A stretch of DNA of 64,000 nucleotides from Hellea sp. (GCA_013002305.1 JABDKG010000053.1:62001-126000), one strand, 5' to 3'; positions 1 to 12,006 are shown, numbered from the stretch's first letter. Numbers and translations: made by a program. The notes: generated by a model not told the origin, from the letters alone.

Positions 1-353
1 TGGGTTCCATTCTCAACGTCGATAGGCGACGCAAATGCAAAACATGCCTCAGCAATAGCGTTTCGCTCATCTACCTCAAAACCCACATATCTAAGCGGTC
101 GTTCTCGACCCGCTTGTGATCTACTCCCATTTTCGGGTTCCGTTTCAGTCTCACGTATCGTTCCTGTTTGAGGTCCTTCATTGGAACTGCTTTCAGCCGT
201 TCGCTGAGGCGTCGGTTTCACCGTCACATCCGTTTGAGTGAGGCTGTCGCTCACGGTTGATGAGTGACTCGGCCCTTTAGTTTGATATCCGATCCACCAC
301 GCGCCGATGAAGAGGATTGGAATAGCGATTGCCAAGAGCCAGGATTTTTTCAT
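1..353 (-). CDS. Alpha-2-macroglobulin-like protein, N-terminus (partial, runs off window)
   Basis: This reading frame is not in the ORF track because it leaves the left edge without a stop. Read on the minus strand from the ATG at 353 it gives MKKSWLLAIAIPILFIGAWW, a one-helix membrane anchor or uncleaved signal. A roughly 55-residue Ser/Thr/Glu-rich linker follows, then a sequence ending in RYVGFEVDERNAIAEACFAF. The pattern of membrane anchor, low-complexity linker and ACF.F segment resembles the start of bacterial alpha-2-macroglobulins, which are large periplasmic anchored protease inhibitors often encoded with pbpC. Only about 117 residues are visible, so the family call is tentative. 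The anchored, periplasm-facing topology is better supported. Confidence 0.5.
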   Translation of the reverse strand, partial: MKKSWLLAIAIPILFIGAWWIGYQTKGPSHSSTVSDSLTQTDVTVKPTPQRTAESSSNEGPQTGTIRETETEPENGSRSQAGRERPLRYVGFEVDERNAIAEACFAFASPIDVENGT

Positions 354-486
354 GAGTGATTCCCTAATTGAGGATGTCACCCATTATGACATAAAGCTTA
401 AGTCGAAACTATGCCGCGATTTAGGTTAGATTATGGCGGGCTAGACAATCTTAGTTCGTTACAATATTTGAAATGGAGGATTTCCA

Positions 487-1176
487 GTGGGCGGCGAAAT
501 AAATATACCAAATCATAATCTTAAGAATGTTACGCTCGTACTAGTCGGATCATTTGTATTGACTTGCGCGCTCTTATTATTCTCAATCGTAGTTCAGTAT
601 TACATCCTCACCGGGTTAGAAAAAGGAACAATTTATGGATTAGATGGCATGGCCAAAGCTATGAGAAGTGATGCTCGCCATAATACAATCGGTAAAATCA
701 ATTGGTATCTAATGCTATCATGTTATTTGGTTGTTTCGATATGGATCTATAAAACTAGCAAAATTAATGAAGGCTATTCGGATACACCGTTGGAATATGG
801 CCCAAAACTGGCTGTCGGGGTCTATGCGATCCCTTTTGTAAATTGGATACTTCCTTATTTTTCAATGCGCGAGACATATCGAGCGGCTAATGAAAGCTCG
901 AATATAGAGAACATTGGAGTTGCCATGCTGCTTGGTTTTTGGTGGTTTTTTTGGATACTTTTTTCAATATCGCGCGTTGCTGTCGCAATTATGGAGAAAG
1001 AGGTGATGGGATACCCAACGCCAGAAATCTCGTTTATTAAAAATTATGTAGCTGTCCAAGGCCTAGCTGTTATTGCTGGAGTTGCGTCCGCACTCGCTCT
1101 ATTGAAAATCATTCTCAATATCCATGCAATGCAGAGCGATAGAGCTGATAGTCTTGAAACTATTCCCACTCAATAG
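487..1176 (+). CDS. DUF4328 domain membrane protein
   Basis: This 229-residue membrane protein of unknown function starts at GTG, with GGAGG placed suitably upstream (around 475-480). Hydrophobic segments lie near residues 15-40, 70-90, 105-125, 145-170 and 190-215. The central block [21 protein letters not shown] followed by [13 protein letters not shown] is the typical DUF4328 signature of four to six membrane helices with a P-F-N-x-x-x-P-Y loop. Nothing indicates a substrate or partner. The gene converges on guaA and the two 3' ends overlap by 17 bases. It sits alone on the plus strand, and AT-rich sequence at 380-470 probably holds its promoter. Confidence 0.75.
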   Translation: MGGEINIPNHNLKNVTLVLVGSFVLTCALLLFSIVVQYYILTGLEKGTIYGLDGMAKAMRSDARHNTIGKINWYLMLSCYLVVSIWIYKTSKINEGYSDTPLEYGPKLAVGVYAIPFVNWILPYFSMRETYRAANESSNIENIGVAMLLGFWWFFWILFSISRVAVAIMEKEVMGYPTPEISFIKNYVAVQGLAVIAGVASALALLKIILNIHAMQSDRADSLETIPTQ

Positions 1177-2713
1177 TGCCCGGCGGCTTCGATGTTACAT
1201 CATAAACCACACGATTGACCCCGCGGCACTCATTGATAATGCGGGTCGCTGTTTCAGATAGAAACTCGTGGCTGTATGGATAGTAATCCGCCGTCATACC
1301 ATCGGTTGAGGTTACCGCTCTCAATGCAAGTACGTAATCATATGTACGCCCGTCGCCCATGACGCCGACTGTTTGCACCGGAAGCAAGACTGCGAAAGCC
1401 TGCCATATTTTATTGTAGAGGCCGTGTTTCTTGATTTGATCAAGATAGACAGCGTCGGCATCGCGGAGAATATCCAGCCGATCTTTCGAGATGGCGCCAG
1501 GACAACGGATTGCGAGGCCCGGACCCGGGAATGGGTGACGCTGTACAAAATCTTCATGGAGGCCGAGCTCTCGGCCAAGCGCGCGGACTTCGTCTTTGAA
1601 CAGCTCTCGAAGCGGTTCAACAAGTTCCATATCCATCCGCTCCGGCAGGCCGCCAACATTATGGTGGGATTTGATCGTCACAGACGGGCCGCCATCAAAG
1701 GAGACGCTCTCAATCACATCCGGATAAAGCGTACCTTGAGCCAAATACTTCGCGCCGCCAATCTTTTTAGCTTCTCGCTCAAAGATATCGATAAAGGTTC
1801 CGCCGATAATTTTTCGCTTACGTTCTGGATCGGTAATGCCCTCGAGCAGATTGAGAAACTCATCCTCAGCGTCAACGTGGATCAGGCTGATATTATAATG
1901 TTCCCGAAAAAGGGATACGACCTGATCGGACTCGCCTTTGCGCATCATGCCGGTATCGACATAGACACAGGTGAGTTGGTCCCGGATCGCTTCATGAATC
2001 AGCACGGCAGCTACTGAACTATCAACACCGCCGGAAAGTCCGCAAATAACTTTGCCGTCGCCGACCTGTTCGCGAATGGCAGCAATGGATTCGTCTTTGA
2101 AGGCGGCCATCGTCCAGTCGCCTTTAAAATTAGCGATATTATGGGTGAAATTCTTAAGCATTACTGCGCCGTTGACCGTGTGCATGACTTCCGGATGGAA
2201 CTGAACGCCGTAAAATTGGCGAACAGCATCTTCGATCGCGGCATAGGGCGCATTTGGGGATTTACCTATGACTTCAAACCCTTTAGGTATTTTACTGACG
2301 CGGTCACCATGGCTCATCCAGACACGTTCAGTCTTACCTGCGGCTGCCATACCGGCGAAGAGCTGGCTCGGCGCGGTGATTTCAAGATCGGCACGGCCGA
2401 ACTCTTTATCATCGGATTGCTCGACGCCGCCGCCGAGCTGCAGACACATGGTCTGCTGGCCGTAACAAATGCCCAAAACCGGCACGCCCATCTCAAATAC
2501 ATAGCCATCAGCGCGCGGACTTTTCGCGCCCGTAACGCTGTCCGGCCCGCCTGATAGAATAATCGCTTTGGGATTAAAGGACATAAGAAAAGCCTCATCG
2601 ACTTTGTTAAAAGGGTGGATTTCAGAATAGACGCCGCTTTCCCGAACCCGGCGTGCGATCAACTTGGTGACCTGCGACCCAAAATCAATGATAAGGAGCT
2701 GTTCGTGCTGCAT
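1160..2713 (-). CDS. guaA: GMP synthase (glutamine-hydrolysing)
   Basis: It amidates XMP to GMP with ATP and glutamine, the last step of cytosolic guanine nucleotide synthesis. The N-terminal class I amidotransferase has the nucleophile motif GICYGQQ and the catalytic HPE (QFHPEV). The ATP-pyrophosphatase domain has the P-loop GLSGGVDSS, and the C-terminal dimerisation domain ends in KPPGTIEWE as in most GuaA proteins. The ORF track extends ten residues further upstream. I choose the ATG at 2713 ([14 protein letters not shown]) because the family starts directly before the first beta strand. It is 517 residues, a normal length. It follows the rsmB-like gene almost without a gap and shares its transcription direction with guaB. 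Confidence 0.97.
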   Translation of the reverse strand: MQHEQLLIIDFGSQVTKLIARRVRESGVYSEIHPFNKVDEAFLMSFNPKAIILSGGPDSVTGAKSPRADGYVFEMGVPVLGICYGQQTMCLQLGGGVEQSDDKEFGRADLEITAPSQLFAGMAAAGKTERVWMSHGDRVSKIPKGFEVIGKSPNAPYAAIEDAVRQFYGVQFHPEVMHTVNGAVMLKNFTHNIANFKGDWTMAAFKDESIAAIREQVGDGKVICGLSGGVDSSVAAVLIHEAIRDQLTCVYVDTGMMRKGESDQVVSLFREHYNISLIHVDAEDEFLNLLEGITDPERKRKIIGGTFIDIFEREAKKIGGAKYLAQGTLYPDVIESVSFDGGPSVTIKSHHNVGGLPERMDMELVEPLRELFKDEVRALGRELGLHEDFVQRHPFPGPGLAIRCPGAISKDRLDILRDADAVYLDQIKKHGLYNKIWQAFAVLLPVQTVGVMGDGRTYDYVLALRAVTSTDGMTADYYPYSHEFLSETATRIINECRGVNRVVYDVTSKPPGTIEWE

Positions 2714-2714
2714 G

Positions 2715-4013
2715 TCAGCCTTTCTGCTTTTCCATGACGGCAAAGAAAAATCCGTCTGTATTTGTGCTCTCTGGCGTCAAGGTCACCGTCAGCCCGTCTT
2801 CTGACCAAGGTTTCGGTCCATCAGTGCCAAATTTTTCCTCCCAAACCTCGCCGGCTGAAAGGAGATTAAAGCTCTTGTGGTTTTCGAGGAACTGATAAAC
2901 TTGTGCCTCGTTTTCTTCGGCGAGCATGGAACATGTCACATAAAATAAAAGTCCGCCGGGTCTCAAATATTGGTGGGCGGTTGCGAGAATTTTTGATTGC
3001 TCATTATTACGGCGCTCTAGGGCTTCTTCGCTGACCCGCCATTTGGCATCCGGTTTTCGCCGCCAAGTCCCAACACCTGTACAGGGCGCATCAATTAAAA
3101 GCTTGTCAATCGTGCCTTTGAGATCCTTGAGAGATTCAACCGGCGGATTGCGAACATCGATGATATCAGCCCCTGCCCGCATCGCCCGTTGATAGAGCGG
3201 AGATAGGCGGCGCTTATCAATATCAAAGGCATGAATCATGCCGTCATTGGCCATTTCGGCTGCCATGGCCAGCGACTTGCCGCCTCCGCCCGCACAATAA
3301 TCTAAAATTTTATCGCCGGGCTGGGCGTTAACGAGCGCGCTAACAAGCTGTGATCCTTCATCTTGAATTTCTATTCCGCCCGTTTGGAAAATCTCTTCGA
3401 TCTGAATATTCGGAAGGCGACCTTCAAGAGTATCGGCGCGCATGCGATAGCCGACAGTTGAAAGATCGCAAGGCGTTGCGCCAAATCCGGTCAATACATT
3501 CCCAGCTTTCTTTATATCAGCTCGCAATAGGTTGATCCGGACATCCAGCGGTGGGCGCTTGGTCAGCGCCTGTGCTTCCGCCAAAGCCTCTTCGCCGAAA
3601 TTATTCTCAAATGCAGGCCATAGCCATTCCGGCACATCGCCTTGGACCCAGAGCGGTGCATCGGACAGATCAATTGCACCACCAATCATGCGCTTTTCTT
3701 TATCGGACAGCGGCGACGGGGCAAACTTGTCACCATCGAAATGTTCTTGGATTTTCTTTGCCGTATAGTCCCAATTAAACGCCAAAGTTCCTAGCGTAAG
3801 CGCGCGGGCACTATCATCATCCATCCGGTAACCGATTGATGATTTCTGGCGAAGTGCGTCATGGACAATATTGCCAACAAAGCTTCGGTCTTTGGAGCCC
3901 GCATACCGGTTAGATTTCCCCCAATCGCGTAGCGCCATGGTCGCAGGCGTACGTTTGGATAAAATATCTTCCAAAACCTCAATCGAGGCCTGTATGCGTC
4001 CGGCAAATTTCAA
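2715..4013 (-). CDS. RsmB-family rRNA (cytosine-C5) methyltransferase
   Basis: This SAM-dependent RNA m5C methyltransferase of the Fmu/Sun (RsmB/NSUN) family probably acts on 16S rRNA. An N-terminal helical NusB-like region ([13 protein letters not shown]...) precedes the catalytic domain. Both cysteines of the family are visible: [15 protein letters not shown] (motif IV) and YVTCSM (motif VI). The SAM site lies around [15 protein letters not shown]. The ORF in the track overlaps guaB by more than 160 bases and starts in sequence unlike the family. A TTG at 4013 lies five bases after the guaB stop and begins [14 protein letters not shown], which matches the usual family start, giving 432 residues. 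It is wedged between guaB and guaA, so it is likely cotranscribed with both. Confidence 0.88.
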   Translation of the reverse strand: MKFAGRIQASIEVLEDILSKRTPATMALRDWGKSNRYAGSKDRSFVGNIVHDALRQKSSIGYRMDDDSARALTLGTLAFNWDYTAKKIQEHFDGDKFAPSPLSDKEKRMIGGAIDLSDAPLWVQGDVPEWLWPAFENNFGEEALAEAQALTKRPPLDVRINLLRADIKKAGNVLTGFGATPCDLSTVGYRMRADTLEGRLPNIQIEEIFQTGGIEIQDEGSQLVSALVNAQPGDKILDYCAGGGGKSLAMAAEMANDGMIHAFDIDKRRLSPLYQRAMRAGADIIDVRNPPVESLKDLKGTIDKLLIDAPCTGVGTWRRKPDAKWRVSEEALERRNNEQSKILATAHQYLRPGGLLFYVTCSMLAEENEAQVYQFLENHKSFNLLSAGEVWEEKFGTDGPKPWSEDGLTVTLTPESTNTDGFFFAVMEKQKG

Positions 4014-4017
4014 AGTT

Positions 4018-5484
<1,467 letters not shown>

Positions 5485-5604
5485 CTATCGCTTTTGCAGG
5501 CGGGCAATATCGTAATTGATATAACTATGCAAAGAAAAAACGGAATTTCACTAAAACCCGAGACCAATGGATATTTTAGGCTATTAAAACCTTCAAACCG
5601 AAGA

Positions 5605-6225
5605 TTATTTCGCAATGGCAATGCCGGAGCGCCAAGAGCGGTACCATTGATAAAGGCCGACCGATGCCATGCACAAAAACACCAAATAAAGCGCCGATGT
5701 CGGCTGCAATCCCTTAACCCAGTATATGCCTATTGCCAGAACATCGACCAATATCCAAACCACCCAGTTTTCAAGCAAGCGCCGCGCCATAAAATACATC
5801 GCAATGATGCTACCGACCGAAGTGGCCGCATCCCAAAACGGAAGTGCGGCATCTGTAAATCGGGACATTGCCGTACCAACAGCTATCACGCCAATCACAG
5901 CTATGCCGATCCAGGCAAAAGCCTCTCGAGTAGAAATACGTGCAACAGCCACTTTGCCGTCCCCAGCCGGTTTGCTTAACCACCAATACCAGCCGAATAG
6001 CTGCATTACGAAAAAATAAGGCTGAAGAAGCATGTCGCTATAGAGTCGCGCATCTTTAAAGATGAAAAAATACAAAGTGACCATGACCAGGCCAAACGGG
6101 TAATTCCAAATATTACGACGCACAATCAGGATTATATTTATCAGACCGCACAAAGTGGCAATGATTTCGATCTTCCGGGTGCCGATCATGCCTGAAAGGA
6201 ATTCCAAAATTGAACTATCCGCCAT
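5605..6225 (-). CDS. pnuC: Nicotinamide riboside transporter PnuC
   Basis: This inner-membrane uptake facilitator for nicotinamide riboside feeds NAD salvage. Its 206 residues contain about seven hydrophobic segments and the conserved blocks NIWNYPFGLVMVTLYFFIF, YSDMLLQPYFFVMQLFGWYWW and ENWVVWILVDVLAIGIYW, whose Trp/Asn/Tyr residues line the substrate path in PnuC structures. Length is close to the family's. No NadR kinase is seen next to it, so trapping of the substrate must rely on a gene elsewhere. The ORF ends 120 bases before guaB begins, on the same strand, and it follows rlmE after eight bases. Substrate specificity (riboside versus thiamine, as for PnuT) is inferred from overall similarity. 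Confidence 0.88.
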   Translation of the reverse strand: MADSSILEFLSGMIGTRKIEIIATLCGLINIILIVRRNIWNYPFGLVMVTLYFFIFKDARLYSDMLLQPYFFVMQLFGWYWWLSKPAGDGKVAVARISTREAFAWIGIAVIGVIAVGTAMSRFTDAALPFWDAATSVGSIIAMYFMARRLLENWVVWILVDVLAIGIYWVKGLQPTSALYLVFLCMASVGLYQWYRSWRSGIAIAK

Positions 6226-6233
6226 GATTCGTG

Positions 6234-6980
6234 TTAGCCTTTTTTTCGGCCTTTGAAATTCTTGGCGACAAGATAAATCTCCGGACTGCCTTTGCGCGAT
6301 GAATCCGGTTTGGCATGACGGACATATTCGAAATTATCCTTCAGGCGCTGCAAGAGCTTGCCTTCTGTGCCGCCTTGGAAAACTTTCGTCACGAAATGAC
6401 CGCCCGGTTTTAAAACATCCATGGCGAATTCTGCCGCTGCCTCGACGAGCGCAACGGTTTTAAGATGGTCCGTATTACGATGACCTGTTGTGTTGGCTGC
6501 TAGATCCGACAGGACAAGGTCTGGGTCCTCGCCGAGCATTTTCTTGAGGACGCTTGGCGCTTTTTCGTCCATGAAATCCATTTTGATAATATCGGCTCCG
6601 GCGACATGCTCGACTGGCAATATGTCTATGCCAATGACTTTGCGCGCGCCGCGTTTGAGCGCGATCTGTACCCATCCGCCCGGTGCCGCGCCGAGATCAA
6701 AAATCAAAGAGTCCCTCTTAATCAGCTTATACTTGTCATCCAGCTCGATTAGTTTGAAAGCTGCTCGCGATCGATAGCCTTTGATTCTGGCTTCTTTGAC
6801 ATAGGGATCGTTGAGTTGACGCTCAAGCCATAGCTTGGACCCGATCTTACGGCCTCGCGCCGTCTTGACCTTATGGTGCATCATGCGGGTTGCATTGGCT
6901 TTGTCTTCCTTGGGCGTTTTACGGCTGCGGCGGACCTCTGTCGGCTTGCCGCCAGACATTTTTTTTGGGCGATCATTCAT
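6234..6980 (-). CDS. rlmE: 23S rRNA (uridine-2'-O)-methyltransferase RlmE (FtsJ)
   Basis: It methylates U2552 of 23S rRNA in the large-subunit A loop. The FtsJ fold is clear: KLWLERQLNDPYVKEARIKGYRSRAAFKL, the SAM site IFDLGAAPGGW, and the K-D-K-E catalytic pattern (K in RSRAAFKL, D in LSDLAAN, K in FVTKVF, E in SPEIY). An alphaproteobacterial-style basic N-terminal extension of about 45 residues precedes it. Two starts are possible. The ATG at 6980 overlaps the ppx stop as ATGAATGA and is preferred over 6992. It is 248 residues. The tight overlap says rlmE is translated with ppx. Confidence 0.93.
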   Translation of the reverse strand: MNDRPKKMSGGKPTEVRRSRKTPKEDKANATRMMHHKVKTARGRKIGSKLWLERQLNDPYVKEARIKGYRSRAAFKLIELDDKYKLIKRDSLIFDLGAAPGGWVQIALKRGARKVIGIDILPVEHVAGADIIKMDFMDEKAPSVLKKMLGEDPDLVLSDLAANTTGHRNTDHLKTVALVEAAAEFAMDVLKPGGHFVTKVFQGGTEGKLLQRLKDNFEYVRHAKPDSSRKGSPEIYLVAKNFKGRKKG

Positions 6981-8079
6981 TCTCGGCCCCATTTAAATCA
7001 AGTTTCTGGGTACGTTGCATCAGCCCCATCAGAATGCCTTCGCGTAGTCCTCGATCAGCAACGCGGATTTCTTGACTGGGCCACATTTCACAAATGACAT
7101 CGGTAATGGCGCAGCCTGCGACCAACAATTTGGCGCGATCTTCGCCAATACACGGCTCTTTGGCCCGTTCCTGAAAAGACAGCCCGGCCATATGACGACA
7201 AATTTCGACCGCGTTCTTTGATGGCATCCATGAGGCATCCACCTTATCCCTCTGATAATAAGGAAGATTTTGGTAAATCCCGGCGAGAGAGGTGATGGTA
7301 CCAGACGTTCCAATTAAATGCCCGTTTCCGGCTTTGAATACATTTGTGAATCGCGTGTGGGCATTTTTCTCAACTAGCGTATCCCGAACGACCTGTTTGA
7401 GATCTTCATACCATGCCTTACGATTTTCATGCTCTGGAACGCGTTCAGACAAGGATACAACACCGATTGGAAGCGATGTCCAGGCGCTGATTGGCGGCCG
7501 GAAAGCGCTAAATACACCTTTTTGCTCGCGGAGCTTCCGTACATCCACCCAACTGAGCTCCGTCGAACCCCCACCGGTATCAATCACAAGGGCGACATCT
7601 TTGGACGTATCGATCAGATTAATGCAGCCCATAACAGATAGACGTGCCTCAACACGAGGCGAAATAATTTCGAGCGTGATACCTGTCTCATCTTTGACAC
7701 GTGACATGAATTCATCACAATTATCAGCGGTCCTACAGGCTTGCGTCGCGACGCAGCGCCATCTTTGGACAGATTTCGACTTCATTTTATTGGCGCAAAC
7801 ACCTATGGCATTAACTGCGGCCGCCATGCTTTCATCGGATAATCTACCTGTTTTTTGGAGGCCAGTTCCAAGCTTAACGGCTTTGGAATATGAATCGACA
7901 ACGCGAAAGCCTCCATCTGTCGGACAGGCAATTAGTAATCGACAATTATTTGTACCTAGATCAAGCGCCGCATAAGTTTTCGCGCGGCTCCGCCTTTTGC
8001 GTCTTCGGGGCCGTCTATGCGCTGGCGAAGACGGTGTCCCATCTGCCATTCCAGCGCCGGGAAGAGTTTCTTCCGGCAT
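6973..8079 (-). CDS. ppx: Ppx/GppA family exopolyphosphatase
   Basis: It belongs to the sugar kinase/actin-like Ppx/GppA family, which hydrolyses terminal phosphates of polyphosphate or converts pppGpp to ppGpp. Motifs are YAALDLGTNNCRLLI (phosphate 1) and VIDTGGGSTELSW (phosphate 2). The ORF track start would add 25 residues with no family resemblance. I prefer the ATG at 8079 (MPEETLPGAG). That still leaves a 33-residue disordered, Arg-rich leader (RRPRRRKRRSR) before the fold, as is common in alphaproteobacterial members paired with rlmE. Whether it is a Ppx or a GppA cannot be decided. The protein lacks the long C-terminal HD-like domain of E. coli Ppx, at 368 residues. Confidence 0.9.
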   Translation of the reverse strand: MPEETLPGAGMADGTPSSPAHRRPRRRKRRSRAKTYAALDLGTNNCRLLIACPTDGGFRVVDSYSKAVKLGTGLQKTGRLSDESMAAAVNAIGVCANKMKSKSVQRWRCVATQACRTADNCDEFMSRVKDETGITLEIISPRVEARLSVMGCINLIDTSKDVALVIDTGGGSTELSWVDVRKLREQKGVFSAFRPPISAWTSLPIGVVSLSERVPEHENRKAWYEDLKQVVRDTLVEKNAHTRFTNVFKAGNGHLIGTSGTITSLAGIYQNLPYYQRDKVDASWMPSKNAVEICRHMAGLSFQERAKEPCIGEDRAKLLVAGCAITDVICEMWPSQEIRVADRGLREGILMGLMQRTQKLDLNGAENE

Positions 8080-8183
8080 AATACACTCGTTTATCCATGG
8101 CGAGGCTCGCCATAGCGGCGCGCTCAATCGCATTACTTGCGACAGACATACCATAAATTCCTGATTTTAAAAGGGATAATAGG

Positions 8184-9938
8184 TTAATGAATGTCGACGT
8201 GATCAGAGAATTGGCTCCAATCAGGATCCGGCTCAAGCTCTTCCATTGCCTCTTGTTGAGTGAAGAAAATCTGACCGGTTAAATTATTCACGAGATCAGA
8301 GCGATTTAAGCGGTCTTTGACCGTGGTATGGAGTTCAGAGAAGTGAAGGCGAATATTAGCGCTTTTCAGTCGATTATTGATGGTTTCTAGACTGGCCACA
8401 GCGCTGGCATCTATCCGGTTCACCGCCGCGCACATCAAAATTAAATCAGTCATTCTTGGACTCTCACGGACAATTCTCGCAACTTTATCCTCCAAATAAC
8501 GAGCGTTTGCATAGTAGAGACTCTCGTCAATCCGCAGAGTTTTGACTTCATCAAATGTCTCAACATTAAATCGGCTTGCGTCGCGGTAATGTTCTGTACC
8601 CGCAAATCGCCCAACCAAAGCTACATTTGGCCTCAAAGTTTTTTGGATATGCAGTGTCATGGCTAGGATTACGCCGATTAGAACGCCCCATTGAACCCCA
8701 AAAACCAAGACGGATAGAAAGGTTGCCAGCGCGGTTACACCGTCACCACGGCTATATTTAAACGTTTGCCACATAGACTTGAAATCAAACAAAGAAAAGC
8801 AGGCGACCATTATCAAAGCCGCCAAAGTCGACTTGGGTAGATATTTGAGGTAAGGCGTTAAAAACATAGCTGCAAGCGCAAGCAAAAGGGCCGTTAACAG
8901 GCTGACCACTGGTGTTTTGCCGCCTGCGGAATATCCGACCGTCGATCGCGACATACTCCCATTGACCGGGTATCCACCCGATAATCCTGCAATAAAATTG
9001 GAAGCGCCCAGACCTAAGAGTTCGCGATCTGCATCTATCCGGCTCCTCGTTCGGGCCGCTAAAGTCTGCGCGGTCGACATTCCATCTACAAAAGCAACCG
9101 TTCCCAAAATTAAAGCCGGCAACCAGAGGAGTTTCACCAGTTCAAGACTCATTGGCGGAAAAGTCAAAAGAGGTAGGCCTTTTGGAATTTCGCCAACTAT
9201 GTTGAGTCCGTGTTTTTGCGATAACCCCAGAAAGTAAGTCACTGCTATACTTCCGATAATCGCCAAAATTGGCGATAATCGCGCCAGCAATCGTGCCCAT
9301 TTCGACTTCATCCCCAATTTAAAAAATATAAAGGCGAAATATTTGTTGGCTGCCCAGAAATATAAAAAACAAATGGCTCCGACCAAAATTGTAACCGGAT
9401 TAATATTTGAGAGGTCTTTTGTAAGATTACTTATAATTTCTAGCGCGGTGGTTCCATCGGCCTGAATGCCTAAAATATGTTTTATCTGGCTTATGATAAT
9501 CAGAAATGCCGCGCCGGTAATGTAGGCGGTGACCACTGATCGCGAAACGAAATTCATGACAAACCCGCCGCGAAGCAACCCCATAACCATTACCATTACG
9601 CCTGTGAGAAGTGCTAATATGGCTGCGCCCGCAATACGGGTTCCCTCCGGGAGCACGGCAATTGCCGCCGCCGTCATCAAGGAAATGACGGCTGTCGGTC
9701 CAACCTGCAAATGTTGAGAAGACCCAAATAATGCGTAGGCGACCATTGGGAAAACCGAAGCGTAAATCCCCACCACCGGCGGTAACCCTGCAAGCAGTGC
9801 ATAGGCCAGACATTGCGGAACCACCAAAACTGTAACGATGATAGCTGCGATAAAGTCATCGGTGAATACCGATCCAGAATAGCCGGATAGCCACGGCCAC
9901 TGGGTGAGAATCTTGGAGCTCTTTTTGGACTCAGCCAT
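8184..9938 (-). CDS. SulP-family anion permease with STAS domain
   Basis: This inner-membrane transporter of the SLC26/SulP family imports sulfate or bicarbonate. The N-terminal region has the Sulfate_transp core (VVPQCLAYALLAGLPPVVGIYASVFPMVAYALFGSS) and 10-12 membrane segments. A C-terminal STAS domain covers the last 130 residues or so, with the LILMCAAVNRIDASAVASL nucleotide-fold segment where many STAS domains have D-x-S. The track starts at a TTG. I chose the ATG at 9938 (MAESKKSSK), 36 bases downstream, but neither start has a strong Shine-Dalgarno sequence. It follows tkt by a short gap on the same strand. No carbonic anhydrase or cys genes are near, so the substrate is open. Confidence 0.88.
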   Translation of the reverse strand: MAESKKSSKILTQWPWLSGYSGSVFTDDFIAAIIVTVLVVPQCLAYALLAGLPPVVGIYASVFPMVAYALFGSSQHLQVGPTAVISLMTAAAIAVLPEGTRIAGAAILALLTGVMVMVMGLLRGGFVMNFVSRSVVTAYITGAAFLIIISQIKHILGIQADGTTALEIISNLTKDLSNINPVTILVGAICFLYFWAANKYFAFIFFKLGMKSKWARLLARLSPILAIIGSIAVTYFLGLSQKHGLNIVGEIPKGLPLLTFPPMSLELVKLLWLPALILGTVAFVDGMSTAQTLAARTRSRIDADRELLGLGASNFIAGLSGGYPVNGSMSRSTVGYSAGGKTPVVSLLTALLLALAAMFLTPYLKYLPKSTLAALIMVACFSLFDFKSMWQTFKYSRGDGVTALATFLSVLVFGVQWGVLIGVILAMTLHIQKTLRPNVALVGRFAGTEHYRDASRFNVETFDEVKTLRIDESLYYANARYLEDKVARIVRESPRMTDLILMCAAVNRIDASAVASLETINNRLKSANIRLHFSELHTTVKDRLNRSDLVNNLTGQIFFTQQEAMEELEPDPDWSQFSDHVDIH

Positions 9939-9979
9939 TAGTACTTTTATGACTGAATCCGGCGGAAGGAGCAAGCGGC

Positions 9980-11971
9980 CTATTTACGGAGCATTTCCTT
10001 GGCTTTTGTTACAACCGCGTCGGTTGTTATTCCGAAATGTTTAAACAGATCTGCGCCTGGCGCGGATGCCCCAAAACTATTCATACCGATGAACCCGCCA
10101 TCACGACCGATCAGCCCGTCCCAACTTTGACGAATACCGGCTTCTACGGCGATCTTCGGAAGGTCTTTGCCTGCAACCGAGCGAATATAATTCTCGTCTT
10201 GTTCAAGAAATAAATCCATACAGGGCACGGACACAACACGCGCGGAAATATTGGACTTTCCTAATATTTCCTGAGCTTCCATGGCCAAATGAACTTCGGA
10301 GCCGGAGGCCATCAGAACAATATCATCGGCTCCGGGTCCGGGCGACAGGACATAGCCTCCGCGATCTGACCAGTTTTTGACCGCATCGCCGCGAACCGCG
10401 GGCACGCCTTGGCGTGTTAATGCGATAAGGGCCGGACCATCTTTGCGCTGAACCGCAAGTTCCCAGCACTCGGCTGTCTCGATGGCGTCGGCCGGGCGAT
10501 AGACATGAAGCCCCGGAATAGCACGCAGAGACGCCAGGTGCTCGACTGGCTGGTGTGTCGGGCCGTCCTCGCCGACACCAATACTGTCATGGGTCATGAC
10601 GTAAATGACCCGCTGGTTCATCAGAGCAGACAAGCGAATAGATGGGCGGCAATAATCCGCAAACACCAAGAAAGTCCCGGAATAAGGGATGATGCCGCCG
10701 TGCAGCGCCATACCATTCATGGCTGCAGCCATACCGTGTTCCCTAATGCCGTAATTGATGTAGCGGCCATCATAATCGCCGGCCTGAATATCTTCGGTCG
10801 ACGGTGTGCGTGTTTTGTTAGAGCCCTCGAGATCGGCTGAGCCCGAGACCATATCAGTCAAAGACGCGGTCAAGACTTTAAGCGCATTTCCGGATGCGGC
10901 GCGCGTTGCCAGCTTTGGTTTTTCGTCGGCTAGGATATTTTTATAGTCCTGCATCGCCTTCTGCCAACCATCATTCAGATCACCGTTCATGGCGCGAGTA
11001 AAATCGGCCGCCTTTTCACAATCTTTAAGGCGGGTTTTCCATTTGCCATTGGCACTGCGGCCTCGGCGCCCGGCCCGTGACCAAATTTTATAGACATCTT
11101 CCGGCACTTCAAAAGGCTCATGCGGCCAGTCAATTGCGGCGCGGACACCTCGGATTTCCTCAGGGCCCAACGGAGAACCGTGAGCTTTGGATGTACCTGC
11201 CTTGGTCGGCGCATGATTCGCAATAATGGTTTTACAAGCGATCATTGTCGGCTTGTCGGACTTATGCGCTTTGCGGATGGCGGCGGCGATTTTTTTGGCG
11301 TCATGCCCATTGACGGACACCACATTCCATTTTGACGCTTTGAAACGCGCGACCTGGTCAGTGCTGTCAGAAATGTCGACGGAACCATCAATCGTGATGC
11401 TATTGTCATCCCAAAACACGACAAGTTTATTCAGTGCCAGGTGCCCCGCCAGGCTAATCGCTTCTTGCGAAATACCCTCCATAAGGCAACCATCGCCTGC
11501 GACCACATAGGTATGGTGATTAACAAGCTCATCACCATAGCGTGCATTCATTTGACGCTCGGCTATTGCAAATCCTACGGCATTGGCAATGCCCTGGCCG
11601 AGCGGGCCTGTTGTCGTCTCAACGCCGGGCGTGTGGCCATATTCCGGGTGACCGGCTGTAATAGATCCAAGCTGCCGAAAGTTGCGGATTTGATCCATAG
11701 TCATGTCTTTATAGCCGGTCAGATGCAGCAGGCTGTAAATAAGCATGGAGCCGTGACCCGCCGACAGAATGAAACGATCACGGTCTGGCCAATGCGGGTC
11801 TTTATTGTCAAATTTCAGAAATTTGGAAAACAGAACGGTCGCCACATCCGCCATGCCCATCGGCATACCGGGGTGCCCGGAATTGGCTTGCTGCACGGCA
11901 TCCATAGAAAGCGCAATGATAGCGCTGGACATCAATTTATGTTCGCGTTCCGCTTTAGAAAGGCCAGCCAT
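9980..11971 (-). CDS. tkt: Transketolase
   Basis: This thiamine-diphosphate enzyme of the non-oxidative pentose phosphate pathway moves two-carbon units between ketoses and aldoses in the cytosol. The TPP motif begins VVAGDGCLMEGISQEA and closes at VFWDDNSITIDG. The pyrimidine-binding domain has the active-site stretch THDSIGVGEDGPTHQPVEHL and the C-terminal domain has VSVPCMDLF. The ATG at 11971 follows GGGTGG at a good distance, so I use it rather than the upstream GTG at 11980. It is 663 residues, normal length. No gap or epd follows. Its neighbours (feoB upstream, SulP downstream) do not suggest a pathway operon. Confidence 0.96.
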   Translation of the reverse strand: MAGLSKAEREHKLMSSAIIALSMDAVQQANSGHPGMPMGMADVATVLFSKFLKFDNKDPHWPDRDRFILSAGHGSMLIYSLLHLTGYKDMTMDQIRNFRQLGSITAGHPEYGHTPGVETTTGPLGQGIANAVGFAIAERQMNARYGDELVNHHTYVVAGDGCLMEGISQEAISLAGHLALNKLVVFWDDNSITIDGSVDISDSTDQVARFKASKWNVVSVNGHDAKKIAAAIRKAHKSDKPTMIACKTIIANHAPTKAGTSKAHGSPLGPEEIRGVRAAIDWPHEPFEVPEDVYKIWSRAGRRGRSANGKWKTRLKDCEKAADFTRAMNGDLNDGWQKAMQDYKNILADEKPKLATRAASGNALKVLTASLTDMVSGSADLEGSNKTRTPSTEDIQAGDYDGRYINYGIREHGMAAAMNGMALHGGIIPYSGTFLVFADYCRPSIRLSALMNQRVIYVMTHDSIGVGEDGPTHQPVEHLASLRAIPGLHVYRPADAIETAECWELAVQRKDGPALIALTRQGVPAVRGDAVKNWSDRGGYVLSPGPGADDIVLMASGSEVHLAMEAQEILGKSNISARVVSVPCMDLFLEQDENYIRSVAGKDLPKIAVEAGIRQSWDGLIGRDGGFIGMNSFGASAPGADLFKHFGITTDAVVTKAKEMLRK

Positions 11972-12006
11972 TTTCACCACCCAATGATTCGTTTTTTAGA
12001 TTGGTA

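Noticed and set aside
1373-2017. 214-residue plus-strand ORF within guaA
   Set aside because: It is antisense to the GMP synthase catalytic domain, with no recognisable protein features.
7292-7975. 227-residue plus-strand ORF within ppx
   Set aside because: It is antisense to conserved Ppx motifs, with low-complexity Ser/Thr-rich composition.
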